This document shows, one piece after another, positions 60,091-64,000 of a stretch of 64,000 nt of DNA. The position numbers and the translations under genes are program-made. Under the pieces are notes generated by a model. The model saw only the letters and a program-made list of their open reading frames with translations, did no database searches and was not told where the DNA came from. The stretch spans positions 1,674,001 through 1,738,000 of the forward strand of contig JAIXMG010000002.1 of the NCBI GenBank assembly GCA_025201345.1. Direction: 5' to 3'. Each line of letters starts with the position of its first letter. Positions within the stretch are counted from its first letter, which is position 1. Origin of the DNA: Thamnidium elegans. Lineage: Eukaryota; Mucoromycota; Mucoromycetes; Mucorales; Mucoraceae.

Positions 60091-63000
60091 TTACTCTTCA
60101 TCTGTTTCCATATAATCATCATCACCGTCTTCTTCTTCTTCTTCTTCTTCTTCCTCTTCCTCTTCCTCTTCCTCTTCCTCTTCTTCGGTTTCGTCTCCAG
60201 TATGTTCTGCTTCTTCTTCAGTCTCCATATCAGATTCGGAGAGTCCTAATTTTTTAATAGAGAACTTGTATTCACCAGAGACGTCTTCTTTAAGCCAATG
60301 TTGATACTTTTTGATATGGCTCATTGTTGCTTGCGTACGACATTCTTTACCGTACATGCATTGAGGTTTACTTTTAAGGAATTCTACAATATGAAAATAT
60401 TAGAATACGACTTTGAAAGTAAAATAAAATAATAGAAAATTACCAGGAATATCAGCATCTTTACTAGTTACTCTCTTTTCTAACATAATGGCTACAATGC
60501 TATTTGCACATTTACGACATACTTTACTGTCGTGACATAAATCAAGAGGCGTATCCCATTTTTTCTCTATTTATGCAAAAAACAATAATAATTAGTTTTT
60601 GTATTGTACAAATAATTTTAAAAAAGAAAAAAAAACTTACTGTAAATTCCAGATTCTATAAACTCGTTCAAGTCTTGATCAAAGATACCTTGAGGAGCAA
60701 GGTTTTCATAAGTCATATAAGATTCAATCACTTCTCTTTCAAATTCATTAAATCGAATATAGTTATAACTCTTGAAGTTATGTTCTTGCAAAGGCTTTAA
60801 ATTCCTTTCTTCAGGTTTGGAACATAAGAAGCAACTGGTAGAGTCTCGAATAATGAGCAGGTATCGGATTTTGACTCGGTTTTGGTCGTAGACTGCAAAT
60901 TCGTTGTGTTTAAGGAAAGGTGTAGAGTTGATTTGACCGTCTTCACCAGCAGTACGAACAAAGGGGATACAAGGACCCATAGGAATACATACACCGTTGC
61001 GGTCATAGACCGCATTGTCGGGGTCTGGTGTACTGCTTCCTTCTCCCTTCATCGAATCTAAGTTATCGGTTGAGAGTTCGTAGTTGCTCTGGTCGTAGAT
61101 GGCGGTCTTGGATCCTAATGCAACTTCACATACAAATAAGAGACGGTAAGCAGATTGATATGTACCGTAGTTTTCAGTAGAGTAGTTTAATGATTTTGCG
61201 AAAGTATCACCAAAGTAAACACCACTACCAAGCATCGCACCCTGTAAATAAAATAGAGTTAGTAATCTTTATCTCTTTTATATATGTATACTTATATAAA
61301 ACTTACATTTGAAGTAGATGTACGTGGACTAACTCGAAGCCCTTGTTTTAAAATACCCATAAAGTTACCAATACGTGATCCATGCCATAAAAGCTTTCGA
61401 TTGGATTCCTGTTCAAATGGACGGAACCTTTGTTCTTCGTCTGCACGGTTGACAGCCAACAAATTAAGAATTTCGTAAGTTCCAGTAGCAGTAGATTGCA
61501 TATAGTTATGTATAAGTTGATATTCAGTAGATTCAGGTTCAATGGGCCTTAAAGAGCAGTTTAATGCATGGTAAGCGTATTGCAATGGGTTGATGGTATT
61601 GAGATGATGTTTGGCGGCCAAGATAACATTAGCTGCAAATCCAACATAACTTAAATCTTCTATACGCGATAATTCGTTTTTGAAGTTGTTGTTGTAGTTT
61701 TCAAGAAGGTTTCTGAACGGTTGGTTTCGATCGTCGTTGCGAGGTAACAAGCGAGCGTAGTCGACACATTGTTGAGCAATTTTAAATTCCCATGCTAAAT
61801 TAGGAGAGAGGTGAGTGAGCTACTAAAAAAAATATTTTTATATTACTTACTTCTAGATTCCATTACTTTAGCTTTGTCAGAGTACCGTTTTCTACATTCT
61901 TGAAGCTTAAAATTCATTCTTTGAACATTAAAAAGAATTTGACGGGCTGATTCAATAGTAGATTGGGGTACTTGACCAAGGGGCATATCAACATGAGAAT
62001 CATCATACACTCTTGTAAGATAAGTATGATTACAAATAAGCTTCATCACGTTTATAACTTCTTGAGGCAACTGAGCTGGAATAGACGATTTTAAAAAGTT
62101 AAAGTCTTTAACAATAACGTCTCGTGGATGCTGAGAAATCTTAAGAAGCCCATATCGACCTTGCTTTTGTACAAAGGATGTTAAACGGTCCTCCCAAATG
62201 TTGGCTGTCTTAGCTTTAAAAATCAATTTGAATTCAGCAATAGCTTCTTCAAGATGCAAAAATGGAGTCTTTTGATGTTGACCTTCATCGCCATAGTTAC
62301 CCCAACGTGTCCAGAGAATATTGAGGTTTAAAATCTTGTTATGAATAATACTCATCTTGTAGAACCTAAATGTATATATTTATACGTTAAATTTTTGGGT
62401 TTATAAAAGAAAATAAATTCTTATACACTTACGATGTATCTGTATATACTCCCCAACCTCGAAGCTCTACTTTGATTAACATAATATCATATGGTTTGCT
62501 ATTCTCGTCCAACATGACATATCCTACTTTTTCCAACTTCGAATAAGAATCCACTTTAACAGTATCATCATCGGTCTGGGTAGAAAGTGTATTGTCTTTA
62601 GCTTTTTCAATATCTTTTTCTTTTTGAAGTATTTCTCTTTCAATTCTGGCGTCCTCGTCAATGGTTTCAGTAGATATGTAGTCAATATCCATAGGAGAAT
62701 CTTCTTCTTCACGAGGTTCTTGAAGGGGTTGTGTAATTTTAGCCGTAGGTTCGAGACGTACGAAGGCGGTGTAAAGGTCTTTGCTATGTCTTTGATAAGC
62801 ATATTCGACTGGTGTGAGCCCTAAAGATATATATTTTAAAAAAGAGCGCAACAAATAAAAGACAGCTTAAATAATTACCATGTATATCGCGCATTTGTAA
62901 GAGCTTCTTGAAAATCTTGGGGCTCATTTTTTCAGCGACGAATTCTAAAATACCGATATTTTCATGCGAAATACCTCCAATACTTCCAGCAATAAACGAT

Positions 63001-64000
63001 AAAACGTTACGATTTTCTTTATCTTTCCAAATCCAGTTCATTTCGTCCTGAGCATGTTCAAAAATAAATCGAAGCAAGCTCAAATTGTTTTGAATAATCG
63101 CATGAACGGTAGCAGGAAGGTTTTGACAGGATGGGTTTAAAGCATTTGAGGATAATAAGTTGTTGACCTTGTTACAACTTTCAGTATTGATATTGGCACC
63201 CAAAGATAGCAAACGCTATGAGTTGATGGTTAGTTATGAGGCAAAAAAAAAAAGTGTTATTCTAATCGTTGTACCTCTACAATAATTAGGTTCTTTTCGC
63301 GAATAGCGAGTTCTAATGGAGTCATGCCCGTTACTTCATCAATTGAGTTGACATCTGGTGTGAACTTTTGAATCATTTTTTCATAGATAGCATCATCGAA
63401 CTTCAAACAATCGTAATTCGTATTAGATTTATCTTTAAAGTTTTGATCATATTTCATCTTTCCAAAAAAGAATTGATAAAAAATAGTTCTGGTTGTCTTT
63501 GAGTCTTTGGCGTTTAAGTCAACATTATATCCAAGAAGCGTCTATTAGAAAAGAGAAAATTAAAATATGAACGGCTAATAAATATGTCAAAAGAATGCAT
63601 TACATGTTGGTTTTGAAGCGCCTCAATAGAAACGTTGTACATGAAACAAGATCTACCGTACTCTGGCTTTGAGTCTGGGCCATAAACATTTGGATTCGCA
63701 CCGGCTTTTAACATTACTTCTAATAAGGTAGAGTCGAAATAGGAGGCTGCAAAGATAGGATAGAGAACCACAGTATACTTCTTTCCAAAGTCTTCTCTGC
63801 GTTCTACATGACTAGGTGAATTTAAATCGGCGTTATGAGAGATCAAAAGTTTCAACATCTCCAAATTTTTGTTCTGACATGCGACCATGACAGCATTAAT
63901 ACGACCGTATCCGCTGTCTTCATCAGAGGGGGCACCATATCTCAACAAAAGTTCGGTGATTTCATAATGGTTTGATTGTACAGATTTCAAAACAAGAGAT
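60091..64000 (-). CDS. Ankyrin-WGR-PARP with C-terminal PBZ-type zinc finger (5' end beyond the window)
   Basis: Poly(ADP-ribose) polymerase, more than 1,130 residues. Exons run >64000-63604, 63541-63275, 63215-62879, 62820-62433, 62365-61851, 61794-61307, 61241-60641, 60566-60444 and 60383-60091, all in phase. Domain order: several ankyrin repeats (NAVMVACQNKNLEMLKLLIS), a WGR domain (from VGYVMLDENSKPYD; motif RWGNYGDEGQ, so WGN not WGR), the helical PARP regulatory domain (from LPQEVINVMKLICN), and the ART domain with the full H-Y-E triad (LLWHGSR, GSGVYFGD, NEFAVYDQNRVKIRYL). A cysteine cluster (CFLC; CHDSKVCRKC) and a PBZ-like finger follow (KPQCMYGKEC, then H-x5-H, at about 60369-60296), and the protein ends in 19 Glu plus Asp residues. 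It is expected to act in the nucleus in the DNA-damage response. An intact active enzyme is predicted. Confidence 0.9.

Overview
The window is nuclear DNA from an early-diverging filamentous fungus, most likely Mucoromycota (Mucorales or a near relative). The reasons are AT-rich DNA full of long A/T homopolymers, small genes cut by many 50-90 nt introns with GTAAGT-type donors, fungal-type proteins (Ssn6, a Pcl-type cyclin, a Bud4-like protein, Sec12, Ndc1, GPI-anchored surface proteins), and a PARP and an OXR1/TLD protein, which budding yeasts lack or carry in reduced form. The organism call is inference; no rRNA or mitochondrial marker is present. Exon structures below were joined by hand from splice signals and reading phase. 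Most housekeeping models close without a phase error.

Layout. 1-0.35 kb: 5' end of a tropomyosin gene leaving the left edge. 0.5-4.1 kb: an F-box/LRR gene and a decayed tandem copy. 4.3-5.7 kb: a 1.4 kb repeat (copy A) whose inverted partner (copy B) lies at 53.4-54.8 kb, each with a 247 bp palindrome inside. 5.7-6.2 kb: a degraded coding remnant. 6.7-31.4 kb: a dense block with an SHD1/F-box/Cys-rich protein, an orphan five-exon gene, SSN6, RPB6, a CCCH-Pumilio protein, a Rab11-type GTPase, a Pex30-like dysferlin-domain protein, NDC1, a small basic protein, SEC12, a 77-aa mitochondrial-looking protein, an ankyrin/Bud4-like protein with an apparent frameshift, and UBC12. 31.4-35.2 kb: a gene-poor gap. 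35.2-50.5 kb: Pcl cyclin, ISU1, a Ser-rich coiled-coil protein, ZWF1, an OXR1 TLD protein, a class III CoA-transferase, a GPI-anchored protein and an HNH-like nuclease with SUMO-interacting-type motifs. 50.5-57.2 kb: repeat-rich and gene-poor, with a broken IS630/Tc1-type transposase and repeat copy B. 57.2-64 kb: a CFEM-like GPI protein, mitochondrial threonyl-tRNA synthetase, and a large ankyrin-WGR-PARP that runs off the right edge.

Most genes are independent housekeeping units rather than a pathway cluster. Loose themes are membrane traffic (Rab11, Sec12, Pex30-like), the ubiquitin/NEDD8 system (two F-box proteins and Ubc12), transcription (Ssn6, Rpb6), mitochondria (Isu1, ThrRS, CoA-transferase, 77-aa protein) and oxidative or DNA-damage response (Zwf1, OXR1, PARP, HNH protein). 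The most unusual items are the PARP, which carries its own PAR-binding-type zinc finger and a polyglutamate tail and has WGN in place of WGR, and the HNH-like protein with two SIM-type motifs.
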